Shown: positions 28,001 to 36,288 of the stretch, one piece after another
Numbering within the stretch: position 1 is the first letter of the stretch
Layout: the number at the start of each line of letters is the position of its first letter
Virus record (IMG/VR): IMGVR_UViG_3300042887_005053
Span: 124,001-188,000 of that record
DNA from: a virus
Length of the DNA: 64,000 nt
Reading direction: 5' to 3' (one strand)
Program-made: the position numbers and the translations under genes
The notes under the pieces: generated by a model
The model's input: the letters and a program-made list of their open reading frames with translations, nothing else
What the model was told of the DNA's origin: nothing
The model's database searches: none

Positions 28001-30789
28001 ACATAAATATCACCATTCGTCGTATTGATTGAAATTTGCTGAATTTGCTTCGATGATAGGCTAGTTGAATCAGCAATAGTCGCAATTATGTTGTCCGTAA
28101 GAGGATCTACAATTGTTACTTGTTCAGATCCGTAACAATAAAGATAACTATTAATAGGGTTATAAAGAGCCTCTATTGGATTTGTTATGTTAAGACTAAT
28201 AGTGTTTGTTGTTCTAAGAGTAACAGCATCTAAAACTGTTAAGTTGCCACCAAGTATATAAATACTAGCACTAAGTTGTAGATACAAAATATCTTTGATA
28301 TTGACATTGACTACACTTGTTGAAGTTGAGCTATAACTATTAACTGAAGCAAAGTTCAAACTAAAAGATGGTTCAAATTGATCAACTACGAATTCACCAG
28401 CATTTGACAAGGTCGGCGAGATGGGTGGGAGACAAGCAGTCGCTCCAAATCCTCCACTAAAAGCTAAACTAACAAACGGTGAAATCTCACAAATTGGATC
28501 TATGGTTCCCCAGAATGGACCTTGATAGCTCAATACCAAGCTCGTTGGATCGATATGTAAAAGATTATATTCTTGGTTATTGTACGGTTTGTTTGTGTTA
28601 TTTATAGTAACAACTTGACCGGTTGAGAAAGGAAAAGTTTCAAAACTATAAGTTGATCCACTTGTTTGTTTTGGTAATGCTATTTCATTAGAAACTAAAG
28701 TTGCTCCGAATTGTCCTTTTATTTTATTTACAATTTTATACTGAGGAACACCCGGTATATCTGTTTTACCGGTCTTTATTGTGTATTCGAGTCTTTGTGA
28801 CTGTTCTTTCACTCTGAAAACAAGCATAGCATTTATACTCACGACATAAATTCCGTAGTCTGATAATTCATCTTGATAGTCATCAATCCAATTTGATAAA
28901 GCAGTTGCTAAGTCTGGAACTCCATTTGTTATAGTTACTGTTTGACCATAGCTTCTGCCATTAATTATTATGTTTAAATAGTTGCTTGAATCAAAGAAAA
29001 TTATCTCAGAATGTTGGATGTAAAAGTCTGCAGTCGTACCTACTTCAACCGAAAACTCTAGTGGTACATTAGGGTATTGTGTTCTTAAACTTATTGAATT
29101 ATAGTAAAGATTGCTAGCAATGCCTACATATTGGAAAGCGTATTGTAGAGTTGGTATAACACCAAGTGATACTAATCTCGCATAATGTTTTGTTAGCCAG
29201 CTTCGAAGAGTTCTATCAATTGTTCTTGGTAGATTAGGAGATGTTCCTACATAGATCCAATCTATCTCTTGTTGATAGACTTGTCCATCGATCATTATTT
29301 TAAGTCCAAATTCATCTAAATCGGTAAATATAATATTGTAAACAAAGTTTGAGTTAATATCTTCATTTATTTCCGGTAAAAGAGTTTCTTCAATACCAAC
29401 AGTTTGTTCTAAAATATTCTTCTTATTTGCTAAATTTGGTTGATTAGTAAACTGACTATTTGTTATACCATAGAAGTTTATAATAGCATATTCACTAGGA
29501 TAAACTAAATCAGCATAAAGTGTTGGTTCTTCGTAGTATAAATCTATATTGAATAAACTTAAATCATCTTTATAGAACTCAGCCGCTGAGGCTAAAGTAG
29601 AAGCATTACTGTAAGTAAATCTTTGTTGATAGTATATTTTATTGGTTGTTAAGTAAATATTTGTTTGATAAACATTTTCTGTTGCTAATGTAGTGGTTAT
29701 TGGTAGAAATGATGGTTGTGACCAATAAGAAGCACTTCCAGGTGTTATAGAAGATGTAGCATTCCAGTAGTGTGCTTGAATACACTCATAAATATTACTT
29801 TCCCATATGACCTGTGATTGTGTTGCGTAGTAGACAAGATTTGAATTGCCTAAAAATTGTGGTATAGAGTCAACAACTAAAGCATTTGAATTTAATGAAG
29901 ACAGTTCAATTGCAAACTCAATACCTGGTTTAAGTACAAGAGGTATAGTGCCAGAAAAATTTAATCTATTTCCTGAAAGCTCTAAATCACCAAAATAAAC
30001 AGATGGTACCTCAGTTTTAAGTACCAATTCTATCAATAAGTCATTACTTTGTGTAAAATTGTCTTTATTAAGTTCATATCTATAATAATTTTTGTCAGAT
30101 AAATTAATATTATTAACAGTATATACTCCATCATTTTTCTGAGTGTTGAAAAGAGTTAGTTTTTTTCCGTTAAAATATTTTCCGTAGAAATCTGGTTCTG
30201 ACCAAGAAGATATATTTGAAATTGTACCAGTTGAGTAGTTATAGATGCCGATTGAATTTACACCACTTATTGTTTTATCAACATATGACGAGGATAAGCC
30301 TAATTGTGTGTTGTATGTGAGATTAAATTGTTTATTATCAAGTCCTGATATTATTAAAATAGCATCTTTCTTTGTCTGAACAACAGTGTAAGTAATATTT
30401 GAGTTTGAAAATTCAAAAAGTGTTTGATCAAAAGTAATTTGTGTTCCAACTGGGAACTTTGATTCAAAATCTTGACCATAAATCCACTTTGAGTAAAAAT
30501 TCTGATCATTATTAACTGCTTCAATAGATGCTATAGATTGTGTTTTATAGGAATTACCATATATATCGAATCGATATTCATTAAATAATTGAAACTTATC
30601 GAGCTTCAAAACACCTGGTAGTTGATATTCAAAAGAAGGAACTTTTTCAAAAGTATAAATGCCAATAGTTTTGAAGGTATCATTGCTATTTTCATGAAAG
30701 ATTAAATCTCCCTTCCATTGTTCTGTTTCCTGATCGTATCTGAAATTTAAATTATCTCCTTCTTTGTTGAAGAATAGTAGTGATTGCAT
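25093..30789 (-). CDS. Giant baseplate-type structural protein with predicted propeller
   Basis: A 1898-residue virion protein. Residues about 830-1155 read as a beta-propeller of 40-50-residue blades (EALYNPINSYLYCYGSEQVT, DLVYNDFEKQFFVSSQDLLT, DGDVYLANQTNGKVLVIDN), like YVTN/NHL propellers. Residues about 1460-1650 carry a more conserved, tail-protein-like region (DWTYLNQKRKEMLMVRSDIF, then YKAIINAINLFGYNDLEL and YWLQRKVIPITHKILDITG). Near residues 330, 1725 and 1760 are W-x(5-8)-G-D/Q-x-(I/A)-x-Y-x-x-x-x-Y segments resembling small carbohydrate-binding modules (YNSGDRIIYYGQLYES). I infer a baseplate wedge or tail-tip protein comparable in role to T4 gp7 or gp10, without clear homology by eye. 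It has its own minus-strand TATATA motif. Confidence 0.7.
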   Translation of the reverse strand: MQSLLFFNKEGDNLNFRYDQETEQWKGDLIFHENSNDTFKTIGIYTFEKVPSFEYQLPGVLKLDKFQLFNEYRFDIYGNSYKTQSIASIEAVNNDQNFYSKWIYGQDFESKFPVGTQITFDQTLFEFSNSNITYTVVQTKKDAILIISGLDNKQFNLTYNTQLGLSSSYVDKTISGVNSIGIYNYSTGTISNISSWSEPDFYGKYFNGKKLTLFNTQKNDGVYTVNNINLSDKNYYRYELNKDNFTQSNDLLIELVLKTEVPSVYFGDLELSGNRLNFSGTIPLVLKPGIEFAIELSSLNSNALVVDSIPQFLGNSNLVYYATQSQVIWESNIYECIQAHYWNATSSITPGSASYWSQPSFLPITTTLATENVYQTNIYLTTNKIYYQQRFTYSNASTLASAAEFYKDDLSLFNIDLYYEEPTLYADLVYPSEYAIINFYGITNSQFTNQPNLANKKNILEQTVGIEETLLPEINEDINSNFVYNIIFTDLDEFGLKIMIDGQVYQQEIDWIYVGTSPNLPRTIDRTLRSWLTKHYARLVSLGVIPTLQYAFQYVGIASNLYYNSISLRTQYPNVPLEFSVEVGTTADFYIQHSEIIFFDSSNYLNIIINGRSYGQTVTITNGVPDLATALSNWIDDYQDELSDYGIYVVSINAMLVFRVKEQSQRLEYTIKTGKTDIPGVPQYKIVNKIKGQFGATLVSNEIALPKQTSGSTYSFETFPFSTGQVVTINNTNKPYNNQEYNLLHIDPTSLVLSYQGPFWGTIDPICEISPFVSLAFSGGFGATACLPPISPTLSNAGEFVVDQFEPSFSLNFASVNSYSSTSTSVVNVNIKDILYLQLSASIYILGGNLTVLDAVTLRTTNTISLNITNPIEALYNPINSYLYCYGSEQVTIVDPLTDNIIATIADSTSLSSKQIQQISINTTNGDIYVQFVNDSVLYVWDKDNITTTETTQITITGNVIDLVYNDFEKQFFVSSQDLLTIIDGVTRAIDSTVTIIGITSVLFYEPINSWVYYFDSTNLKKIKNGTIVDISVVSTDNSFTDFIFNNYSGNIIISKTTIVQTINLDDNLVSSVVTSSYGPMTLSQFDGDVYLANQTNGKVLVIDNILSTVKHTQNFNQTVNKVIYNPDRQSIIGVQPSVNNVVEIGVFIQSEIVIENPTYSNISQGFGSLDPNYQPREDLWLKTREYIRKPRENYNDEVNVKYVWKWRTDEHPEIFLYDFSGEQLPITGSYAYTGPKPLTNIVLNKNPNKVIERVSLPEFQQTIFNEIIYTLDHVDSSDNLSFLPEPLQTFIGFRSDNEGPAQSNLILYKREEIDFTFTTSSTNNNILTFKLVEDSKNGNYGIISLDINSNSTFLFDDNNLTRSLKVGQIIRIYITDNTNSKRKYASINHGKTFKIRRISSRQLIVDFIRSYDSFVNETTSITNYPSTGKTTYLSVRFKVQDKSIGEFRVMGQTEIEDERYRIELTNTGHNIGPEDAYIFKPYDINEQGVDWTYLNQKRKEMLMVRSDIFPYVGSYKAIINAINLFGYNDLELYEYYRNINVNSPDFYKLFKVEIPDIFDNTVEGWTINDFIKHTMPNPNFEDTNLFNLTYKITDKEGNNVLLYSLGEVIIKLQGLKYWLQRKVIPITHKILDITGRADFVGVDTITHRNYDAKILNLRQSMTPVDFKLNEAYLMPVNSGSTVYTCHVDFTIATSSFSPDYYTIKVRTYQTHKEWNPFTTYNSGDRIIYYGQLYESVIDNNRIKNPRRYDTVTKWDAEFDYQQGQYALYDSLIYQYIGTQSSFLVYGTQSTVTPYQNVISNDIKYWFDMTEWKKIDYYPIQTLSEYRLGNATHSYNFTVDSNIDPFITIEVTSDNGYGQIYTSKKNYEIRGLNDLYTGYRGDQILPFEPIIQITVPTI

Positions 30790-30807
30790 CTAATAATTGA
30801 CAATTTT

Positions 30808-30825
30808 ACTTATATATTAAATTAG
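30808..30825 (-). promoter_or_regulatory. TTTAATATATAAGT motif (minus strand)
   Basis: The minus strand reads CTAATTTAATATATAAGT, 18 bases before the ATG of the 1898-residue gene. With the plus-strand copy at 30849 it makes a divergent pair. Confidence 0.45.
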
Positions 30826-30848
30826 AGATAGCTACTATTAATAAATTA

Positions 30849-30860
30849 ATTTTAATATAT
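30849..30860 (+). promoter_or_regulatory. AATTTTAATATAT motif touching the start codon
   Basis: The motif runs directly into the ATG at 30861. If it is a promoter, the transcript should start near or after 30867, which favours the second in-frame ATG (30867) as the real start of the ATPase gene or implies a leaderless message. Confidence 0.4.
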
Positions 30861-32237
30861 ATGTTTATGACTAAAATATCAAATTATTCACAATTTATAA
30901 CAGAAGCATTTCTAAATAAAACACAAGAAAAAGCTATTGACACTATTCTACAATACCTTAAAAAGAAAATAGGTGTTGATTTTTATTCATATGAAGAAAT
31001 ATGGAACATTCAAAAAAGTGACGAGTTTCTTAAAGGTCAACTTTTTTTAACTCTATCATCAAATAAAGCAATTAGATTTAACTGGATCGAAAGAGACATA
31101 TCAAGTGAGATACATTCAATAGATCTATGGACTGATTTTGAATTTGATTCTAATCCTGACTTCACTTTACTATTAAATGAACTTTCGGTTGTTAAGGCTT
31201 TGCCTCATGTAGTAGACTTTTATAAAAATCCAGAAATAATAGTAAAAACAAGTAAGAAAGATGTAGTATTTGAAGATTTAGAAATCGAGGATACTGATCC
31301 AAGAAAAAGACTTGAAGATGAAAGAAAAAAACTATCAAGATTAAGAAGTCCTGAGAAAATTGAACTTCAGAAAAGAAAAATAGAAAGAATAGAAGCAATT
31401 GTTGCACAAACTGAAAACTCTTCTATTGAAAGTGAAAAAATAAATCAACTTGATGATGAAATGAAAATTGATGTTTTTAAATCAATCGAACTTTATACTA
31501 CTCAAGTTGCAAGAGGCAAGTCAAACTCATTGATTATATCTGGTGATTCGGGTGTTGGAAAGACCCAAACCGTGAAAGATACCTTAACTTCACTTGGTAT
31601 GAGAAAAGATGATGATTATTATTTTGCAACTGGTACTGCAACAACAGCTGGTTTATATGAATTACTATTTAAGAACCGAAACAAACTAATTGTATTTGAT
31701 GACTGTGATTCGGTATTAAAAGATCCAGAATCGGTCAATATATTAAAAGGAGCACTTGATACCTATGATGTTAGAGAAATATCTAAATTATCGAAAGGTA
31801 ATACTTTTGATTCATCTGGATTAAGTGATGAAGAAGTTGATGTCCAGTTTAGCGAGACTGGTAAGTTTCCAAATAAATTCGATTTTACTGGACAAGTAAT
31901 ATTTATATCGAACTTACCAGAAAATAAATTTGATAAAGCACTATTATCGAGAAGTTTACATGTTGATGTGCATTTAGATAGACAAGAATTATTCGAAAGA
32001 ATGAAGTCTATAATGACAAGAATATCTCCAGATGTAGATTTTGAGAAGAAACTGGAGGCATTAGAATATTTAACTTTTATATGTAACACTTATCCAACTA
32101 AGTTTGATCTTAATATCAGAACATTAATACATTCAATCAATTTGAGAGCTCATAATGAAGAAATGATTAAGATTGGTGACAAAGAAGAACAAGTTTGGAA
32201 AGTTTTAATTAAAAAATATTTGGTTAAGTCAAGATGA
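30861..32237 (+). CDS. AAA+ ATPase with capsid-targeting-like N-terminus
   Basis: A 458-residue protein. From the second Met it begins MTKISNYSQFITEAFLN, close to the T4 internal-protein tag MKTYQEFIAEA, with I-T-E/A matching the gp21-type cleavage rule. Residues about 145-190 are a charged coiled coil. A P-loop (SGDSGVGKTQTVKD) sits at about 227, Walker B (KLIVFDDCDSVL) at about 275, and a sensor-1-like FISNLPENKFDKALLSR at about 350, giving a standard AAA+ ATPase core, followed by a helical lid. The substrate is unknown. It heads the cluster of tagged genes and overlaps the next gene by 4 bases. If the tag is functional, this ATPase is packaged in the head. Otherwise it could be an assembly or host-takeover ATPase. 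Confidence 0.8.
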   Translation: MFMTKISNYSQFITEAFLNKTQEKAIDTILQYLKKKIGVDFYSYEEIWNIQKSDEFLKGQLFLTLSSNKAIRFNWIERDISSEIHSIDLWTDFEFDSNPDFTLLLNELSVVKALPHVVDFYKNPEIIVKTSKKDVVFEDLEIEDTDPRKRLEDERKKLSRLRSPEKIELQKRKIERIEAIVAQTENSSIESEKINQLDDEMKIDVFKSIELYTTQVARGKSNSLIISGDSGVGKTQTVKDTLTSLGMRKDDDYYFATGTATTAGLYELLFKNRNKLIVFDDCDSVLKDPESVNILKGALDTYDVREISKLSKGNTFDSSGLSDEEVDVQFSETGKFPNKFDFTGQVIFISNLPENKFDKALLSRSLHVDVHLDRQELFERMKSIMTRISPDVDFEKKLEALEYLTFICNTYPTKFDLNIRTLIHSINLRAHNEEMIKIGDKEEQVWKVLIKKYLVKSR

Positions 32238-32812
32238 AACATTTAGAACTATTTGAATCATTCACTCTTATTAGTGAGAATCTGAAATATCATGTTGATA
32301 ATAATATTCCGGTTTTAGAGAATGTGTTTAGACCACATTCAAAAGCTTTTTATGATTTGATAAAAGAAGCAAGAAATCTATTTGATGGTGGTAAAATTGG
32401 TGTATCAGAACATGATAAACATTTATTTGAAACAACCGATTTAGGTTACTTTGATATATTTGAGAATGAAGTAGTACCACTTGATTTACCGATTGAAGTT
32501 GTTGAGGAAGTAAATGAGGCTGAGTATCACGGAAAAGAAGTTGAATTAAATAAACCAATTAGAAGTTCTGGTCCTAAAAAATATAAAGTTTATGTCAGGA
32601 ATCCTAAAACTAAAAAAGTTATATGTGTTAATTTCGGGGATGTGAAAGGTGGACTAACTGCTAAAGTAAGTGATCCAGATGCTCGTAGAAGTTTTGCTGC
32701 TCGTCATCAATGTCACCTAAAGAAAGATAAGACAAAGCCTGGTTACTGGGCCTGTCGTGCGAATAGATACGCTAATTTGTGGGGTGGTAAAACATATCCC
32801 GGATACTGGTAA
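32234..32812 (+). CDS. Tagged protein with conserved Arg/Cys/Trp C-terminal domain
   Basis: A 192-residue protein starting MKHLELFESFTLISEN. It carries the shared tag, with I-S-E/N as a candidate protease site. Residues about 30-105 are acidic. Residues about 112-192 form a compact basic domain: KYKVYVRNPKTKKVICVNFG, a DPDARRSFAARHQCH motif, then TKPGYWACRANRYA. I have seen this pattern (VNFGD, RRxxFxARHxC, GYWxCR) in head-associated and hypothetical proteins of many large phages, but I know no proven activity. The paired Cys and His could bind metal. ATGA overlap with the ATPase gene indicates translational coupling. Confidence 0.72.
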   Translation: MKHLELFESFTLISENLKYHVDNNIPVLENVFRPHSKAFYDLIKEARNLFDGGKIGVSEHDKHLFETTDLGYFDIFENEVVPLDLPIEVVEEVNEAEYHGKEVELNKPIRSSGPKKYKVYVRNPKTKKVICVNFGDVKGGLTAKVSDPDARRSFAARHQCHLKKDKTKPGYWACRANRYANLWGGKTYPGYW

Positions 32813-32826
32813 AAATATATAGAACT

Positions 32827-33735
32827 ATGAAATACTTAAATACCTACAAATTATTTGAATCAGAAGAAGTAGTAAGCAACGAAGAAGTTACTGAACTAAT
32901 TGAAGAGTGTAAAGACATTGTTGAGACATTCAATGAGTCAGAAGATACTTTTAAAGTAGCTAATTATGAAACGGGATTTGTTGCATATGACTCTTATTTG
33001 AAAAGAATAAGAAGTGGTGACTTTGACTCGAGACAGTCACATGAATCTGATATGGCTGCTATTAAATTTAATCTTGGTTTATCAAGTGATTTGAGTAACG
33101 GATATTTTAGAGATAACGAAGAAAGTGTTACTACAGAAAAAATAGACGGATTAATTGAACTATTGAGTAAATCGAAGATACTAGTTCAGAGATTGTCGAG
33201 ATATTGTACTACAATTTATTATAAAATGACAGGTAACTCAATTAGATTCATTTTAATATTCAAAAATCCAGATGAGGGTAGTAGTAAGGCAGCAAAAGTT
33301 ACAAGATTATATAACAAGCTATCAAAAGATTTTAAAGATTATGACATGTGGAAAACTATGAATTTGGTTCAACTTAATCAAAGATCAAATGATAGAATTC
33401 CAGAAAAATATAGAGAGTTATATAGTTTACTTAAAACTAATCCTAATCTAATTGATGGTAGATATGGTCAATGGGATGAAACAAGAAGAAGTAATTTACA
33501 GTTAAGATTTTCTTGTTCTGAAACATTTGATGGTAATACAATTATTGTTAATGTCACTGGATTCAAATACAAAACATATATGATGGATAGATTCAAATCA
33601 ATTAGATTATCTAATGAAGAGAAAGTAGAAGCAATGAAATGCATCGAACAGAAAGTTAAAAATAGTTTAAGAAGTGATGCCGATTCAATTGAAACTTCAA
33701 TTGAAGGAAATCAGATAAAAATTAAGGTGAAATAA
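32827..33735 (+). CDS. Tagged protein of unknown function
   Basis: A 302-residue protein starting MKYLNTYKLFESEEVVS, the shared tag with L-F-E/S as a candidate cleavage site. Residues about 15-60 are acidic helices. The middle contains RYCTTIYYKMTGNSIRFILI and the end SIRLSNEEKVEAMKCIEQKV. It looks like a soluble alpha/beta protein without a motif I can name. A TATATA motif lies in the 14-base gap before the start (AAATATATAG), and its stop shares a base with the next ATG. Confidence 0.68.
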   Translation: MKYLNTYKLFESEEVVSNEEVTELIEECKDIVETFNESEDTFKVANYETGFVAYDSYLKRIRSGDFDSRQSHESDMAAIKFNLGLSSDLSNGYFRDNEESVTTEKIDGLIELLSKSKILVQRLSRYCTTIYYKMTGNSIRFILIFKNPDEGSSKAAKVTRLYNKLSKDFKDYDMWKTMNLVQLNQRSNDRIPEKYRELYSLLKTNPNLIDGRYGQWDETRRSNLQLRFSCSETFDGNTIIVNVTGFKYKTYMMDRFKSIRLSNEEKVEAMKCIEQKVKNSLRSDADSIETSIEGNQIKIKVK

Positions 33736-33974
33736 TGAAATACTTAAAGAAGTTTGAAGGATTTTCTAACAGAACTTGTGATAGATGTGGCGAGCGAACT
33801 AATACAATGAGTATGTCCTGGTTAAACACAGATGAGTGTTGTATGAATTGTTTAGAAATTGAAAAAGGAGAACCAGATTATATTTTGGCTAAAGAAATAG
33901 AATCCGAAGAAGTTAGAAAAGGTAATCTAAACTATAAAGGTATAAGAAATGAAGATAAACTGACACCGAGATAG
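33735..33974 (+). CDS. Tagged zinc-ribbon-like small protein
   Basis: A 79-residue protein starting MKYLKKFEGFSNR, the shared tag. Immediately after it come CDRCGER (two Cys, C-x-x-C) and, about 20 residues later, CCMNC, which could make a four-Cys zinc ribbon. The remainder is charged and has a LAKEIESEEV helix. Small zinc ribbons usually bind nucleic acid or protein, and the partner here is unknown. It overlaps the previous gene by one base (TAATG). Confidence 0.68.
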   Translation: MKYLKKFEGFSNRTCDRCGERTNTMSMSWLNTDECCMNCLEIEKGEPDYILAKEIESEEVRKGNLNYKGIRNEDKLTPR

Positions 33975-33988
33975 AGAAGACTATATTA

Positions 33989-34002
33989 TTAATATATAAT
34001 TT
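33989..34002 (+). promoter_or_regulatory. TTAATATATAATTT motif
   Basis: Motif copy ending right before the ATG of the HNH endonuclease gene at 34003. Confidence 0.4.
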
Positions 34003-35124
34003 ATGAATTTAGAAATAATTTATAAAAAAATATGTCAAAGAGGTCAAATAAGAGTATTAGATAGATCCATCTATACAGAAAAACATCATATTATTCCGAG
34101 ATGTATGGGAGGTAACAACAATAAGGAAAATATAACTAAATTAACCGCTAAAGAACATTTTATCTGCCATAAAATTCTATGTAAAATTTATCCATCCAAC
34201 GAAAAGTTAAGATATGCCTTTTGGGCAATGTGTAATCAAAAAGTAAATAGAGATTATGTGGTTTCTAGTAGAGATTATGAATATGCTAAAACAATTTGTT
34301 TAGAAATGTGGAGAAGACCAAAATCCCCCGAATCCATAAAAAAAGGAGCAGATAAAAAAAGAGGCATAAAGGTAAATTATTTTATTTACCCAAAACGGAT
34401 ACAAGATGGTAATTCTAATCACAATCACGGTAAAAAGTGGATAACTAATATTTTAACAAGTGAATCAAAAATGATATTTGGTGATATTCCAGATGGATGG
34501 AAAATAGGAAGATCAAAAGTTGGCAGTTTGTGCAAACCAAATTCAAAAGGTAGAAATTGGTATCATAATCCAGAAACAAATGAAGAAAAATACTTCAATT
34601 TTTCCGATAATCCACCAGGATGGATTAAGGGTAGATCTAAAAATAAAAAAATTGGAGGAGATAATCTCTCCGGTAAGATTTGTTATTTCAACAAATCACT
34701 AAATAAAGAGAAATATTTTAAAGATGATGATATAATACCAGATGGGTGGATCAAGGGTAAGTTAAAAAAAAGAATTTGGTTTTATAATCTTGAATTAAAT
34801 ATGGAAAAATTATTCACTGAAGATTCCGCAGATGTTGGTTTTATTCGAGGTAGATTACCTAAATTACCATTTAGTGAAGAAATGAAAGAAACAAATGAAT
34901 TTATAAGAATTTTTAAAAGAGACATAGATGAAAAATCACTTGTTTGGCATAGAGATAGAGAAGATAGAATTATTGAGTCGATTGGTGAAACTGATTGGAT
35001 GATACAATTAGATAATGAACTGCCAAAGTCGTTAAATCAAAAAGTGTTCATTCCAAAAGGAGTTTATCATAGAGTTATAAAAGGAACTAATAATTTGAAA
35101 ATAAAATTAATTAAATTAGTTTAA
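34003..35124 (+). CDS. HNH homing endonuclease fused to a cupin-like phage domain
   Basis: A 373-residue protein without the shared tag. Residues about 24-55 hold an HNH nuclease core (EKHHIIPRCMGGNNNKENIT, then EHFICHKIL). Residues about 143-285 contain four ~35-residue repeats ending in a GW-(I/K)-x-GR-type motif, the DNA-contact arms typical of phage homing endonucleases. From M294 on, the sequence changes to an unrelated domain, WHRDREDRIIESIGETDWMI, then PKGVYHRVIKGTNNLKIKL. I recognise this cupin-like pattern from stand-alone small T4-type phage proteins. M294 (base 34882) starts MKETNEFIRIF, which could be the remains of the tagged start of that gene. The nuclease therefore seems to have inserted into the 5' end of a resident gene and fused with it in frame. 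Confidence 0.82.
   Translation: MNLEIIYKKICQRGQIRVLDRSIYTEKHHIIPRCMGGNNNKENITKLTAKEHFICHKILCKIYPSNEKLRYAFWAMCNQKVNRDYVVSSRDYEYAKTICLEMWRRPKSPESIKKGADKKRGIKVNYFIYPKRIQDGNSNHNHGKKWITNILTSESKMIFGDIPDGWKIGRSKVGSLCKPNSKGRNWYHNPETNEEKYFNFSDNPPGWIKGRSKNKKIGGDNLSGKICYFNKSLNKEKYFKDDDIIPDGWIKGKLKKRIWFYNLELNMEKLFTEDSADVGFIRGRLPKLPFSEEMKETNEFIRIFKRDIDEKSLVWHRDREDRIIESIGETDWMIQLDNELPKSLNQKVFIPKGVYHRVIKGTNNLKIKLIKLV
34432..34853 (+). repeat. Four DNA-arm repeats in homing endonuclease
   Basis: Units KKWITN...DGWKIGR, NWYHN...PGWIKGR, KICYFN...DGWIKGK and RIWFYN...VGFIRGR, each about 35 residues. They are diverged in DNA sequence. Confidence 0.7.
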
Positions 35125-35134
35125 TATATAGAGT

Positions 35135-35716
35135 ATGAAACATTTGAAATTATTTGAAGAATTTATTGATTTCAACTTAGATTGGGTATCAGCCAAAATG
35201 AATGAACTATCAGATTTGGTATCTGATTTTTCAAATATTGAGTTTAAATATCATATTGAAAAAGTCAAGGATAATGAAGATTTACAGGGTCTTTTAGTTA
35301 TAGAACTTACAGCGACTGATGCGAACATAACTCTTATATGGACTATTGATTTAGACTCTCCATCAATTACTATTGAAGAAATTGAAGGTGATGAACATGA
35401 AAATATTTATGATTCAAAACTTGAAAGTATTGAACAAGCTCTTGATTTAGTTGAGAAAAATATACAAGATTTATTTGATATTAATGAGAGAGTCAAGGCT
35501 CAAAGATATAAAGGAAAAAAAATACCTGGTAAATACTTAGCTGGACCACATCCTGGAAAAATGAAGAAGGAAATTGATAAGTATAGAGGTAAAAGTGAAT
35601 ATAAAAAAGAATGGGATGCTGATTATACTACTGGAAAAGGTGGTAAAGGTAAAAGAGTAAAAACTAAGAAATCATCAGCCACAAAAGCTTACCAAAAAAT
35701 GTTTGGTGATAAATAA
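35135..35716 (+). CDS. Tagged protein with basic C-terminal tail
   Basis: A 193-residue protein starting MKHLKLFEEFIDFN, a full match to the shared tag, with L-F-E/E as a candidate protease site. Residues about 15-125 are acidic alpha/beta sequence (LIWTIDLDSPSITIEEIEGD). Residues about 130-193 are strongly basic and Gly-rich (KGKKIPGKYLAGPHPGKMKK, then GKGGKGKRVKTKKSS), ending KAYQKMFGDK. A basic tail suits DNA contact in a filled capsid. The TAATATATAGAG motif fills the 10-base gap from the previous stop. I recognise the tail style from other phage proteins but no defined function. Confidence 0.68.
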   Translation: MKHLKLFEEFIDFNLDWVSAKMNELSDLVSDFSNIEFKYHIEKVKDNEDLQGLLVIELTATDANITLIWTIDLDSPSITIEEIEGDEHENIYDSKLESIEQALDLVEKNIQDLFDINERVKAQRYKGKKIPGKYLAGPHPGKMKKEIDKYRGKSEYKKEWDADYTTGKGGKGKRVKTKKSSATKAYQKMFGDK

Positions 35717-35727
35717 AAATATATTTC

Positions 35728-36288
35728 ATGGAAATTAAGAAATTTATTCGTCAAGAAAAAACTACAAATGTAGAAAAACCACAAACAAGTGGAACAGTAA
35801 TCACTCCTTCAAAGTTGACTGAAGAAACCATTTCAATTTTGACTGAAAGAATAAAAGATGAGTATACTGCTCACTATTTCTATAGATCAGCTGCTAACTG
35901 GTGTCGTAACATGAACTATAAAAAAGCATCACAATTCTTTGATAATGAATCAAGTTCAGAATTAGAACATGCTAAAGGATTACAAGAGTATATGGATGAC
36001 TTTAATGTTCAACCACATATTCTACAAACAGAAACAAACTTTGAGTTTGATTCATTAGTTGATATTATAAATGGTGCATATCAAATGGAACATTCGTTGA
36101 TGAATTCATATAATCAAAGTTCATCAGCATTATTTACTACTGACTTAACTACATTTGATTTCTTAGCTAATTATAGAACAATTCAAAAAGAAGCTGTAAT
36201 TGAGTATTCTGATTTATTGAATGCATTAATGTTAGTAAATCATACTGATAAGTTTCAGGTTCTTTATTTTGAACAAACATATTTTTAA
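35728..36288 (+). CDS. Ferritin-like protein
   Basis: A 186-residue protein. Residues ~1-30 (MEIKKFIRQEK, a weak version of the shared tag, then a Thr/Pro linker) precede a four-helix ferritin core. Iron-site residues can be placed: E45 in RIKDEYTAHYFYRS, E78 and H81 in the ExxH of SSELEHAKGLQEYM, E121 in YQMEHSL, and acidic residues E155 and E159 in the last helix (IQKEAVIEYSDLL). The length fits bacterial non-haem ferritins plus an N-terminal extension. Known ferritins oxidise Fe(II) with O2 or H2O2 and store the mineral in a cage of 24 (12 for Dps-like). It sits among tagged genes, 4 bases before a Cys-rich gene. Whether it stores iron for the infected cell or is packaged is inference. Confidence 0.82.
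   Translation: MEIKKFIRQEKTTNVEKPQTSGTVITPSKLTEETISILTERIKDEYTAHYFYRSAANWCRNMNYKKASQFFDNESSSELEHAKGLQEYMDDFNVQPHILQTETNFEFDSLVDIINGAYQMEHSLMNSYNQSSSALFTTDLTTFDFLANYRTIQKEAVIEYSDLLNALMLVNHTDKFQVLYFEQTYF

Noticed and set aside
31763-32089. 108-residue minus-strand frame inside the AAA+ ATPase gene
   Set aside because: Antisense to Walker B and the sensor region, with no motif or promoter of its own.
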